From NCBI GenBank assembly GCA_015350385.1, contig WNKI01000004.1, positions 1,648,859 to 1,712,858 of the forward strand: a stretch of DNA of 64,000 nt, read 5' to 3'. The notes below the pieces were generated by a model that ran no database searches, was not told where the DNA came from, and was given only the letters and a program-made list of their open reading frames with translations. The DNA is from Aculops lycopersici. Lineage: Eukaryota; Arthropoda; Arachnida; Trombidiformes; Eriophyidae. The position numbers and the translations under genes were made by a program. Positions 21,314 to 31,046 of this stretch are shown piece by piece. Numbering within the stretch: the stretch's first letter is position 1; each line of letters begins with the position of its first letter.

Positions 21314-21882
21314 AGTCTTTTTATAGGGGACAACTAGAAACAGTACATGATGGTTTCTCTGGTTAGCAGTAGAGTTGCCCACTATAATGAAACAGAAAAT
21401 GGAAAACTTCAACACCAAGATTAGACAAAGTGATTGTTTTAGTTATGTAGATAAATTATGATGATAAATCGACCAAAAATCGGTCTTGGTGTAAATAGGG
21501 AACTTCAAGTGCTATTGGTATTCGCAGCGGTTGCGTTCTTGACACGACTTTTGCCATTGTTGGTTCGCTGCCTCTTCTTCTTCCTGATATATCTATTTTG
21601 TCTGGTTGCGAACTCTGTGAATGTTATCGTTACGTCATTAATCGTAACAGAATGTTGCGAAAACCTTTTCTTGTCTATGATCAATCCAGTGCGTCCTCTT
21701 GAGGTGGGTGCAGAGTACTTAATTAGGTTGCCATTAACCTCTATTGGTGTCAGCTTAAGTGGAACAGGTGAGCTGGTTGCTGGGCTTGGCGATGAGGCTC
21801 GAGACGACGAGGAGAACGGTTCAGATTCAGATTCGGAATCCATAACTAATGTTCTGTCTAGATCATCGGTTGCCTCAGTGGC
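21171..21882. repeat. Left copy of a 712-bp duplication (PPIL4 3' end plus RYBP 3' part)
   Basis: This stretch matches 23843-24554 at a constant offset of 2,672 bp with no difference found on reading both. It covers the last PPIL4 codons, the convergent intergenic gap and the C-terminal coding part of RYBP. Similarity stops at 21883, where an indel and substitutions begin. Confidence 0.93.
21505..21882 (-). pseudogene. Truncated RYBP/YAF2 copy
   Basis: The reverse strand encodes the same C-terminal residues as intact RYBP at 24177-25265, including the [13 protein letters not shown] region. Reading upstream past 21882, one base is missing relative to the intact copy (in the segment after GAGACAGCA), then homology ends and the Porcupine 5' flank begins. 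The zinc finger and the true start are absent. The remaining open frame can start only at an internal Met (21843), giving 112 aa. It is most likely a non-functional remnant, although a short RYBP C-terminal peptide cannot be excluded. Confidence 0.85.
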
Positions 21883-22074
21883 ACCAGGATTGCTGTCTCG
21901 CCTTCAGATTAGCAAGAGTGCTGACACGTTCAGCGAGCAAATTCAGCCAAAGCGTTCAGCATTCGAAAGCAACAACAAAAGCGACGCCAACACGAGGAGC
22001 GCGCCTCGATCTACGACAAACTATTTCAAATTTGATCTTTACGTATTTCTATTCTTACCGGAAACACTGTTATA

Positions 22075-23481
22075 ATGTCTCTATTACAGAATCAAGATGA
22101 CGAGATATTTGCAACCTTGGAGAGAATGCATTTCGATGGGGAGGACTTCATAATGGTACACCAGCATCCCATGGCCGGCACTCTGACTCGCTATTTGCCG
22201 GCCGAGTATCTACAAGTGATTTGTGTTTCAATTATTGCAAGACTAGCGGAATTAGTTGTGGATATAATCAGACCCGATTCTAACCATCTCAAGTCTATTA
22301 TTACAATTACATTTGGATTATATCAACTTGGAAACTTTCTGGACTTCGAGCCCACTTGCTATCAATCAGTTATTGCTGCATCCCTCTTGTTTGGTGGCCA
22401 CTTTCTATGGTCTCATTTTACAGCGTCAAAAACCAATGCCAAACAACCCAGTGATCTCAAAACAATTTTAGTCCTAGCCTTAAGCCCAATACTCATCAAC
22501 GAATTCCGCATCTATCAATACAAGTGTAGCCAATGCATGAGGATAAGAAGCATCCTCATGGTTTTAGCTATGAAATTCGTCAGTGCTCAATCTTCTCGCA
22601 ATCACAATCCATGTTCAAACCTCGCCTACCTTATCCATCCTGCCACCTCAACACTAGGACTTTGGCATCCCCATATAAGCACACCAATCCAGACCGCTAA
22701 GCATGGGAACTTCCAGAGATCAGAGTCGATCAAAGTGTTTCTGATTCAAGTGATAAAATTCCTCAAGTATCTATCAATCACTCTAGTGCTACTGATCTTG
22801 CCAGAGTTTGTCGACACTTATTTAATGCCATTTCTACCGATCTATTCAGTAGCACTAAATTTCAGATTAACCCATTATTTCGGCGCATTCTTACCTGCAT
22901 CTCTGATGAAGCTTTGGGAGGACCCAAGTTCAGAAATAGTTCAACCATGCAAGCCAATGGACGTGGAGTTTCCGAGCTCGATGATACAGGTTGTAGCTTC
23001 TTGGAATATCATGATGCACCAGTGGCTAAAAGAGTATATATTTAAGCGATGGACTCAGCACAGTGTCGGCCTAGCGATAGGTATTACGTACATAGTTAGC
23101 TCCCTATTACATGGTTTCAAGTTTCACATTTGGGCTGTCCTGACGACTCTCGGAGTTTTATCTTGGTCCGAGTTTGGGATTCGTGGGAAGCTTGCTTCAA
23201 GACTAGACGCCTGTATTTCAACGAAATGTTCTAGAGGGCCATGCAAGAAGAAAGGGAAGCACCATAAGCGCACAACCGGAAATTCGATTCTTGTGACTAT
23301 AATCAATTGTCTTTTTACGCTACTCAATACCATGATTCTAGCCTATCTAGGTTATATATTTGACCCAAATCAAGATACGGATTCTTCCAGCTACACCAAA
23401 GCAATAGCTGATTGGAGAAACCTCTACTACTACGGACATGTGATAACTTTTGTTATGTTCGTAGTCAACTTTCTCATTTAA
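22075..23481 (+). CDS. PORCN: Porcupine, Wnt O-acyltransferase (MBOAT family)
   Basis: The protein has 468 aa, close to the usual Porcupine length, and is polytopic. It is the ER membrane enzyme that attaches palmitoleate to Wnt proteins for secretion. MBOAT signatures are in order: AMKFVSAQ, YLIHPATSTLGLWHPHIS, then SWNIMMHQWLKEYIFKR, then the catalytic His in YIVSSLLHGFKFH (His346, matching human His341). Many hydrophobic segments run to the C-terminus (YYYGHVITFVMFVVNFLI). The start at 22075 gives the expected N-terminus. Its 5' flank abuts the truncated RYBP copy, only 192 bp after the duplication ends, and its 3' side runs into the broken PPIL4 copy, so the gene is bracketed by the two duplicated halves. 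Confidence 0.9.
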   Translation: MSLLQNQDDEIFATLERMHFDGEDFIMVHQHPMAGTLTRYLPAEYLQVICVSIIARLAELVVDIIRPDSNHLKSIITITFGLYQLGNFLDFEPTCYQSVIAASLLFGGHFLWSHFTASKTNAKQPSDLKTILVLALSPILINEFRIYQYKCSQCMRIRSILMVLAMKFVSAQSSRNHNPCSNLAYLIHPATSTLGLWHPHISTPIQTAKHGNFQRSESIKVFLIQVIKFLKYLSITLVLLILPEFVDTYLMPFLPIYSVALNFRLTHYFGAFLPASLMKLWEDPSSEIVQPCKPMDVEFPSSMIQVVASWNIMMHQWLKEYIFKRWTQHSVGLAIGITYIVSSLLHGFKFHIWAVLTTLGVLSWSEFGIRGKLASRLDACISTKCSRGPCKKKGKHHKRTTGNSILVTIINCLFTLLNTMILAYLGYIFDPNQDTDSSSYTKAIADWRNLYYYGHVITFVMFVVNFLI

Positions 23482-23701
23482 TTCAAATTGATCTCTACAT
23501 AAACGCCACCAGTACTGAATTCATTCCCGTGAATCTATCACACCTATTCCATACATATCTACTTATATCAATCTCTCCATTCCATACATCAAATCTTGAA
23601 AGAATGATAAGATACCAGAAATTAAAGAGCCCTCTTTCATCCTATCAAATGTAGCTTCTCAAAATTCGTCAACGAAACTTTCCGAGTTGGAATGACAGTG
23701 C

Positions 23702-23985
23702 ATCTGGAGGTGAATCAATATATTACTTCGACAAGTCGACGAAGAAAAAGTACTTTAGTGTTGAAAATGTACCAGTCATCAAGAATAATAGGAAGGGTTT
23801 GGTCTCAATGGTGAACAACAACCAGTCAATCTCTTCAGCAAGGCTTCATTGACTTTGACCAGAGAGAAAGTTGCGAGAAGGCTTACCTAAAGATGGATAA
23901 CGTTCTACTCGACGACCGGAGGATCCACGTAGACTTCAGTCAATCTGTAAGACACCCATTCCACAAGAGACAAAAGGCAAGGTAG
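23702..23985 (+). pseudogene. Internally deleted PPIL4 copy
   Basis: Bases 23702-23820 match PPIL4 20491-20609 (cyclophilin segment SGGESIYYF to SMVNN) with about five differences. The sequence then jumps to the 3' part of the gene, matching 21171-21313 from 23843 on. Some 550 bp of the middle, including much of the RRM, are missing, and there is no start. The end corresponding to the PPIL4 stop is 23985. Where the copies differ, this one encodes GLVSMVNN, closer to the family consensus than GLISMINN in the intact gene, so it is not simply a recent decayed copy of the present gene. Confidence 0.85.
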
Positions 23986-24554
23986 AGTCTTTTTATAGGG
24001 GACAACTAGAAACAGTACATGATGGTTTCTCTGGTTAGCAGTAGAGTTGCCCACTATAATGAAACAGAAAATGGAAAACTTCAACACCAAGATTAGACAA
24101 AGTGATTGTTTTAGTTATGTAGATAAATTATGATGATAAATCGACCAAAAATCGGTCTTGGTGTAAATAGGGAACTTCAAGTGCTATTGGTATTCGCAGC
24201 GGTTGCGTTCTTGACACGACTTTTGCCATTGTTGGTTCGCTGCCTCTTCTTCTTCCTGATATATCTATTTTGTCTGGTTGCGAACTCTGTGAATGTTATC
24301 GTTACGTCATTAATCGTAACAGAATGTTGCGAAAACCTTTTCTTGTCTATGATCAATCCAGTGCGTCCTCTTGAGGTGGGTGCAGAGTACTTAATTAGGT
24401 TGCCATTAACCTCTATTGGTGTCAGCTTAAGTGGAACAGGTGAGCTGGTTGCTGGGCTTGGCGATGAGGCTCGAGACGACGAGGAGAACGGTTCAGATTC
24501 AGATTCGGAATCCATAACTAATGTTCTGTCTAGATCATCGGTTGCCTCAGTGGC
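23843..24554. repeat. Right copy of the 712-bp duplication
   Basis: It matches 21171-21882. In this copy the RYBP part continues into the full gene, whereas the PPIL4 part is broken; the left copy has the reverse arrangement. Confidence 0.93.
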
Positions 24555-25265
24555 ATCAGAATTTGCTGTCTCGCCTCCATCTGATTCGGCTCCTTCATTG
24601 TCACTAACCTCATCTTCTTCCCTATTAGTAGTAGTCGTTGTCCTCTTGGCTTTCTTCCTCTTTGGTGGAGCTGGTGATCCTAATGATTCTGCATCATCAA
24701 TTGTCGCTGCGGACTTCTTCTTGCCCGATTTCGGTGGTTTGCTGGCTGAAGACGAGGATGTTGTAGTGGTAGTGATAGTCGGGAGCGCTGCGCTCGATGA
24801 GCTGGCAGCCTCGGGGTTTGTGGTTAAACTCGATCTAGATGGTCGACTCTTGGGTGTTTTGACAACCGTTTGTTGTCTGATCTGTTCTTGTTGTTTCAAA
24901 ACTTGAGCCACAATCGTCTCAGCATTATTCCGCGGCTTTCTAGTGGACGTGCCTCGTCGGAGATCACAAATGTCGCACTTGAACTTGTCGGCCGAGTTTC
25001 GGTAGGTGCACAAGCTACAATCCCACCAGCCAACATCATCGCCACCCTCAACATCGTGCGAGTCCTCGTTCATGGTATTGCTAATGATACTGTTGTTGAT
25101 ACTATTATTCCTATGATGAGTATTTGAATTAGCCTCCGGAGTGGCCCGATGTTTTGTATTGTTGTTGCTGGTTGATTGAGATCTATCGGCTTTGCCACTA
25201 CCCTTTGGGTCGGTGGTGGATTTGTTGGAGTTAGAAGTGTCGCCAGGTTGTTCATTGTTGTCCAT
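24177..25265 (-). CDS. RYBP: RYBP/YAF2, Polycomb PRC1 and YY1-binding zinc-finger protein
   Basis: The protein has 362 aa from the ATG at 25265; the frame extends further upstream without family resemblance. An RanBP2-type zinc finger lies at residues 80-101 ([18 protein letters not shown] with Cys at 83, 86, 97 and 100), followed by the family hallmark [10 protein letters not shown]. In vertebrates RYBP links RING1B to ubiquitylated H2A and transcription factors. The middle is Ser/Thr/acidic with a basic patch. The C-terminal RING1-binding beta region is seen near [17 protein letters not shown]. The Asn/Ser-rich N-terminus is longer than in vertebrates. It is convergent with the broken PPIL4 copy, and its 3' third is duplicated at 21505-21882. 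Confidence 0.92.
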   Translation of the reverse strand: MDNNEQPGDTSNSNKSTTDPKGSGKADRSQSTSNNNTKHRATPEANSNTHHRNNSINNSIISNTMNEDSHDVEGGDDVGWWDCSLCTYRNSADKFKCDICDLRRGTSTRKPRNNAETIVAQVLKQQEQIRQQTVVKTPKSRPSRSSLTTNPEAASSSSAALPTITTTTTSSSSASKPPKSGKKKSAATIDDAESLGSPAPPKRKKAKRTTTTTNREEDEVSDNEGAESDGGETANSDATEATDDLDRTLVMDSESESEPFSSSSRASSPSPATSSPVPLKLTPIEVNGNLIKYSAPTSRGRTGLIIDKKRFSQHSVTINDVTITFTEFATRQNRYIRKKKRQRTNNGKSRVKNATAANTNST

Positions 25266-25774
25266 ATTTATTAATATATTTTCGATTCTATTTCTTTGCA
25301 AACTACAAAAGTGGCAACAATAAGACTGCCTTCGAGTTTGCGGATAATAATAAAACAGCTGACGAAGATGCTTGAGCAATGTGCAAACCGTAATCTCTGC
25401 ACCCACTTCAATGCGACTCGCACTCATTGTGTATGCGCCTTTGTGTCCACTCCTGCTGTTTGCCCTGCAATTGAATACATGTACGCATCGCTTCTGAACT
25501 CAAGTTCGAAGATTGCTCGAAGTGAGCAATGTGTCTCAAAAGGAAGTCAGGATTCAGTGTATAGATGAACCAAAGAAAGTGGGAATATGTTCCAATTTTT
25601 ATTGGAAGTACTTGATTACAAATGAACGATTTGTAACAGAATGAGGGTCAACTTTTGAGCTGGTCAAAATCATTTGGAATGACGAGTTGATTTGAGGATA
25701 CCACTTGCAGGCTTCAGGTTGCTCTACTTTGTAGTTGCATCCGTCAAGGGAAACAATTTAATTTAATTTATTTA
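25266..25774. other. Gap between RYBP and RNase kappa
   Basis: This 509-bp interval holds the RYBP promoter and 5' UTR and the RNase kappa 3' UTR; an A/T-rich tract near 25758-25780 precedes the RNase kappa stop. No other feature is recognised. Confidence 0.4.
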
Positions 25775-26074
25775 TTAAAACCCATATTGGATCCTCCTAT
25801 TTGTGTAATACTGGTGAAGACTGAAAGCTAACGTTGCAACGTAAAAACAGGCGGCTATCCAACAATTGTGCGCCGCTCCGGCATATCTCTTGTAAGCCTC
25901 TGCTATGAACTCCTCCACATTTGAATACTCCAATACAAGCTCCTCGAGATTCAGATCTTCGGCGAATGCGAGCGATCTTGCATACAGTAGCATCCCCATC
26001 AAAGCCAACATAATGATGGCCCAAGCGCTAACGATAGAACAAAATATCGCCATCTTCTTACTGATGAATACCAT
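25775..26074 (-). CDS. RNASEK: Ribonuclease kappa (RNASEK)
   Basis: The protein has 99 aa, the family's usual size. There are two transmembrane segments: IFCSIVSAWAIIMLALMGML (about 10-29) and NCWIAACFYVATLAFSL (about 69-85). The conserved central loop is FAEDLNLEEL...AEAYKRYAGAAHNCWIAA. RNase kappa is a small membrane protein of endosomes found with the V-ATPase and needed for endocytic uptake; an RNase activity has also been reported. The ATG at 26074 gives the expected N-terminus. The frame is open further upstream through CAGCAGACG, and an acceptor-like TTTCCAG nearby leaves room for a 5' intron. Confidence 0.9.
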   Translation of the reverse strand: MVFISKKMAIFCSIVSAWAIIMLALMGMLLYARSLAFAEDLNLEELVLEYSNVEEFIAEAYKRYAGAAHNCWIAACFYVATLAFSLHQYYTNRRIQYGF

Positions 26075-26448
26075 CGTTGCTGATGTGCCTAGCGTCTGCT
26101 GGAAATAATCGATTATTCAGGAATGAGAGGACTTGAGTTCTTCACGAATCCAACAATTGTGATGGGATTTATTTCCATAACTACCGATCAAAGGCAGTTT
26201 GGATTTAAAGACCAGTAACGTATGATTAATGGAGAGTTTGTCTTCAGCGATCCTTTATATGCTCTCGATACAATTTCCACTCGTGTTTTTGTACGAGCAC
26301 TGAAATGTATCAGCGGATGTGGACTCGCTTACCGCTAGTGTTAACTGGCCTGCAGTTGGAGTGTGCATGTGGAATTCTACAATAGCGTTGCTAGAGGTAT
26401 CAGAGAACTGGAGTTCATTTATTTATTTCTATGTTCATCACAAATCCA
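26075..26448. other. Gap between RNase kappa and USP10
   Basis: The 374 bp should hold the RNase kappa promoter and the USP10 3' UTR. Nothing else is recognised. Confidence 0.35.
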
Positions 26449-29400
26449 TCAGCCTTTTTTCCTATTATCATAGTTGCCGGTCGGAGGACGCGTATGATTC
26501 GGCTTCAATGTGTTTAGTCGACGGTAAAATAATAGATAGGGTGTCCTTAAAGAGTCAGGATTCTCTATGCGTGGTGACGAGATAACTTTGACGTTACCAT
26601 CGTCGCATCTGAGCCATTGGCTACTGCCAATATGGTATACATCTGTGAGGTAATGCCCCTTTATGGCCTCTTTTCCATCATGGTAAACAACTGTGGGGGT
26701 AATCAGAGGCACAAAAGATGAAGGGTTAGAATCTGTTGTGAATATATTAAGCGGATATATAAGGAAGTCATAGATAATGTATACTTACCGGCTAACAGCT
26801 TATAAGACCTTGAGATCTTGCTCTTGTCGGTTGGTTTCTCATGGAGGCAGATTTCAGGTATCTCGAAATCAATTGGATATTCTATCTTCTTCATCAGTTT
26901 CTTGAGGCCATGGTCTGGAGTGTAGACAAATTGCTTGAGGTGAAGAATTAGTATGGGTGGTAGTTGGTCGAGGGATGTGCGACATTGGGCGTCTAATTTT
27001 TGTCTAGTTTTGGAACAATAAAAATCTTGTATAGTTTCGAGAGCTGTGAAAGACACAATTGCATCTTGTACACTTTTAACATTATCACCAGAGATGTCCA
27101 ATTGTAAGTCGAAGAACGGAGAACGATGACCGCAGCTATCCTTCCTTGCAGTTCTCACAGAGAACAAAGATCCACCGAAGATCTCTTGAATAGGTGTATT
27201 GACAACCTTTGCTGACCGGATGGGTAGTGAGCGATTCCTCGGTCCAACTTCTCGCCACAAGTTATCATCGTTGTTTTGATCATCATCTATATCGCTAGGG
27301 TGACCATTATGATCGTTAGAGTCAGCCAGAGCCTCACTGAGTGCGATCATTTCCTCATGCAACCCATTGAGAACAGAGGATAAAAACTCCTCGGCGTCCT
27401 CTTGAGCACCTTTGTGATATTCGGGCTTTATCTGGCCAAGAATATTGTAGATGCATTTGGGTTCCATAGCCTCAGCCTGCAGATTGCTGACGCTTGACTT
27501 GGAGTCCTGTGGACCAGTAGTTTGCTTGTTCTTCTTACTTGCGTCCAAAGGTGGAGGAAAGTTTTGTATAAGCTCGGAAAAACCATCCAATATTGGCGTG
27601 CATGAGTTCTCACGTCCAGAGACTTTCAAGTCTCCGATTTCTCTCATCAGATTATAGAATGGCGGACAAGCAATGAGAGCTTGTAGAGTAGCATTAATAT
27701 AGCAACCATTTCCCTTGTTGATGAAACCTCGAAGTTTCAAGAACGGCAATGCATGTTTCAGATTAATTGAGTTGATCTTTTGCGCCAATTTCGGTGCCAT
27801 CTTGTCTTGTGCTATCTTATCAGAGGATCCTTGGGGCCTCGGCTCAGTTGTAGGGGTGGGCCCGCTTACTGCTGATGTTGGAGGCTTATTTTCGTCATCG
27901 GATGTCTCTTGCTCCGATGCTGTGTTGTGATCAACTTCACCTTTCCGCTTGAATAGCGATGCCCAAGACTTGGAACTTGCTGAGTTTTGGGCCTCCGTAT
28001 CTACTTGCGGCTCCTCTTGATTGTCAACTTCTATAGGACTAGCTTTCCCTTGTACTTCATTTTCTTCTTCCTTCACCTCTTCATGGGAATCCTTCGATTG
28101 ATTGACTGCCACTTCTTCCTCTGCGTCTATAGTTTCATTGATCTCCGGTTGTTCATTTGGCTCAGGATCCGTGATTGGTGTTAGAGTCGGAGTAGTCGTT
28201 GCCCCCGCTTCCGCTCTATGATTTGGCCCGCCACCATTCATGGGTCGCTGATGTGGTTGGTGATGGATTTGCTGTTGCTGCTGTGGTTGCTGTTGTATTT
28301 GTTGTTGTTGTGGCTGATGATGAGGTTGCGAGCGAGGATGAGGATTCGATGCACCTGACATGGTTGGCGGAACTTGATGTCTAGGTGGAACCACAGAATT
28401 AGGAGGCAGTACATAGGGCACATATGGTGGCGGCATACTATATGGTATTAAATAGTGGTAAGGTTGGTGGAATATAGGTGTGCCTCCATAGACATGTGGT
28501 GGTGGTGGAAAGGCCGCGGCGACATGTGGATGGGCTTGAATTGCATAACCTTGTGGTTGCGATGAGTTGTTCATATCCATATTGATCACTGGATTCATAT
28601 CACCTGCCATGGGTGCCATTTGTGGAGTAGATCCAGCTAAATTTGCTGTGGATACCGGCGCTGTTGTGGTGACCACCGAATCTGTGTGCCGTTGCTGAGG
28701 TTGATGTTGTTGTTGATGATGCTGATAATGCTGGTGTTGGTTTGTTTGTGTATTGTGTTGTTTTGTATCCTGTAGATATTGTGGGTGTTGTTGATGTTGT
28801 TGCTGATGTTGGTGTTGATAGACTTGGTCATTCTTGGAACTATTCCAATTTGTTCGTTGATGCGACGAATTATTATTTGGCGCGAGTCTATTATTGCTGG
28901 TATAATTATTATTAATATTATTAATATTTCTTGTGTTATTTGTTAGGTTCTCGTTTCTATTAGTGTAATTGTTGTTTGCCGCTGATAAAGTAGAATTCGG
29001 TCCCAAACTTGCAACATTATTCATATCACCACTTTTGCTGTGTTGCTGTTGCTGATGTTGGTAACCTTTTCGTTGTTGTTGTTGTTGTTGTTGCTGGTGT
29101 TGATGTTGATTGCCAACTAACCTATTGCTACCACTTGGAGTACTTCTATTATTAGGCGTAACAAAATTAGTATTGTTGTTGCTGTTGCTATTGCTACAAT
29201 TGGATGCAATATTGTCTTCGGAAGCAGAGGTGATAGCTGAGTAATATGTATTTGTGGTTGTGGCTGTTGTAGTTGTTGATTGTGTTGTGGCTGTCGCATT
29301 ATGATGATTACCATTCAGGTGTGCATTCGTTAATGGTGCTTGTTGTTGCTGCTGCTGATGGTTTTGATTTTGATGATGACGATGTTGTAAAGGTTGTTGT

Positions 29401-29537
29401 TGTTGATGATGTCTCTCTGATGAATGGACTGATTGATCTAAATCTGCAACGAAATTAACCACTGAGGTGTCAGCTAAAAGGTTTGTGATTAACTGACGCT
29501 CCTCCTCGCTGACTGCACTAAGGTCAAGAAAGTTCAT
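26449..29537 (-). CDS. USP10: USP10-type ubiquitin-specific protease (two exons)
   Basis: The spliced protein is about 996 aa: exon 29537-26789, then 26690-26449. The start is the ATG at 29537; codons further upstream are not family-like. Residues 1-430 or so are Gln/Asn/His/Thr-rich with proline patches. The SKSWASLF motif shared with vertebrate USP10 is present. The USP domain has its Cys box at GFINKGNGCYINATLQAL (Cys612), then EDAEEFLSSVLNGLHEEM, IFGGSLFSVRT and LPPILILHLKQFV. The His box is completed only after splicing (KGHYLTDVYH, His929; WLRCDD, Asp946/947), and the protein ends PYLLFYRRL plus a short tail. In vertebrates USP10 deubiquitinates p53 and the 40S subunit and partners the stress-granule protein G3BP. 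Family assignment is secure. Confidence 0.93.
26691..26788 (-). other. USP10 intron, 98 bp
   Basis: On the minus strand the donor is GCCG|GTAAGT and the acceptor CCCCCACAG|TTG. Splicing is phase 1 and restores the USP10 motif YKLLAVVYHDGK across the junction, which neither open frame contains alone. This is the best-supported intron in the window. Confidence 0.92.
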
Positions 29538-31046
29538 ATTGGCTTCAAGGTATAAGGATATGATAGTATAATACAATATAGAGATATCTTATATTGGCGC
29601 CGACTGCTATTTGAAGTTGGTTGGTTTTGTTGATTACGAGATAGATATTATAATTATTCAATAGATATAGAATATAGATAGATGTTATAATAACTATGAT
29701 ATATTATATTAATAGTAGTAATAATAATGGTAATAATAATAATAATGGTAATAGTAGTGGTGGTAGTAGTGGTAGTAGTAATGATGGTGATGGTAGCAAT
29801 GGTTAACCAACTATTTCATAGATAAATAAATAGTTAATAGTAATAATATTTGTACCAGAAAGAGGGAAAAAGAATAGAGGCTAGATCTAATAATATATTT
29901 TGCGCTAGATGGGCATGCATGTATCGCGTTGCGGCTCTTGCCTTCTCCCATTCGATCTCTTGCATTGCTTCTGCTGCTTCAGTCGACTCGACGACTCCGA
30001 CGACCGAGAGTTCTGCTTGCCTGTCTGTCTATGAGACCGTGTAAGTCTCTGCGTCTGTCTGTGTGCATGAGTCCTCCATGATTCTAGTGTGAGTGTGAGC
30101 GGCGGCGATATTGGCAACGAGTGCAATGCAGCAACTTGTGTTAGTGAGTGTGTGTGCTCTGTATGCAGTCGAAGGTTTGCTCAAAGAACGAATGAATGTG
30201 GAGAATAAGAAGAAATGAGAAAGCACATTGACTATTTCCCTTTTTGCCGGCTTGCTGCGGGATTGGCTTCGCGAGAGGCAGGCGTCAGGCGTGCAGCGTT
30301 AGCAGCGGCAGCGGCAGCCAGAGCGACGACGTTGTCGCCGGCGTCGTCGCCGCCACCACTACCACAGCCACTGCTTCAGATGCCAAGTTTGCCCACATCG
30401 CGGCCAACACCACCTCAGGCGCAGCACCGACTTGCCAGTGTTTCTATGTTTGCGTTTGTGTGCGTGAAGCCAAAGGCTTCAATGTAGGCGCATCTCGCCA
30501 CGCTTTTCACCAACTCCCTTTATCGCGCCCCAAAACAGCAGGCCCACAGAGATTTTACGATGGGCTGACCTGCACATGGGGCGGTCAAGGAGAAGATTAC
30601 CGATTGGGATCCCCCCTGATGCAAAAATCCCTGTATTTTTTCCTCGTTTCGCCATCAAGCCATAAGTTTGCAAATGAACTCTGTGAAATGTCAGCAACAT
30701 TTGAACTTTATAACAGACAACTCTGAGATTCTTACTTTCTTTATTTGTTTATCATACCATCGAGCTATAATTATTGTCAATTAATTATAATCGTATATCC
30801 CATCATTATTACACAGGGATGTATTATTCTATAACTTAGATGTATGTTGTCATCAATCATGATGGTGACTAGTGAGGCTGAGATTATTGTTTACACTCAA
30901 ATGTGTTCTTCAAACCAGATGGAGCTACGGCATATGATAAGTCGGGATCATAAGTTTGAGAGTTGAGTAAAGCGATTTGATCAGAGGATGAGAAGAAAGC
31001 ATGCGATTCATTAGTTAGTTAGCAGGTTAGCGTGTTAGCAATTTAG
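29538..31046. other. Region between USP10 and the unrecognised 1,008-aa gene
   Basis: It should contain the USP10 promoter and 5' UTR (left part) and the 3' UTR of the gene ending at 31047 (right part). A long AAT/GGT-type triplet tract fills about 29711-29808. A forward frame near 30244-30726 is open for 160 codons but begins at TTG, has runs of Ala/Thr and no family resemblance, so it is not called as a gene. Confidence 0.4.
29711..29808 (+). repeat. Imperfect AAT/AGT/GGT trinucleotide tract
   Basis: About 100 bp of interleaved AAT, AGT, GGT and GAT triplets, non-coding, about 170 bp upstream of the USP10 start. Confidence 0.85.

Noticed and set aside
21458..22075. 205-codon plus frame that joins the truncated RYBP copy to Porcupine's start
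   Set aside because: It is antisense of RYBP for most of its length and differs from the matching frame at 24130 after the duplication edge.
24130..24906. 258-codon plus frame opposite RYBP
   Set aside because: It is antisense of a verified RYBP coding region; hydrophobic only because acidic/serine codons reverse to Leu/Val/Ser.
30244..30726. 160-codon plus frame upstream of USP10
   Set aside because: Begins at TTG, has low-complexity Ala/Thr runs and no recognisable motif; most likely non-coding.
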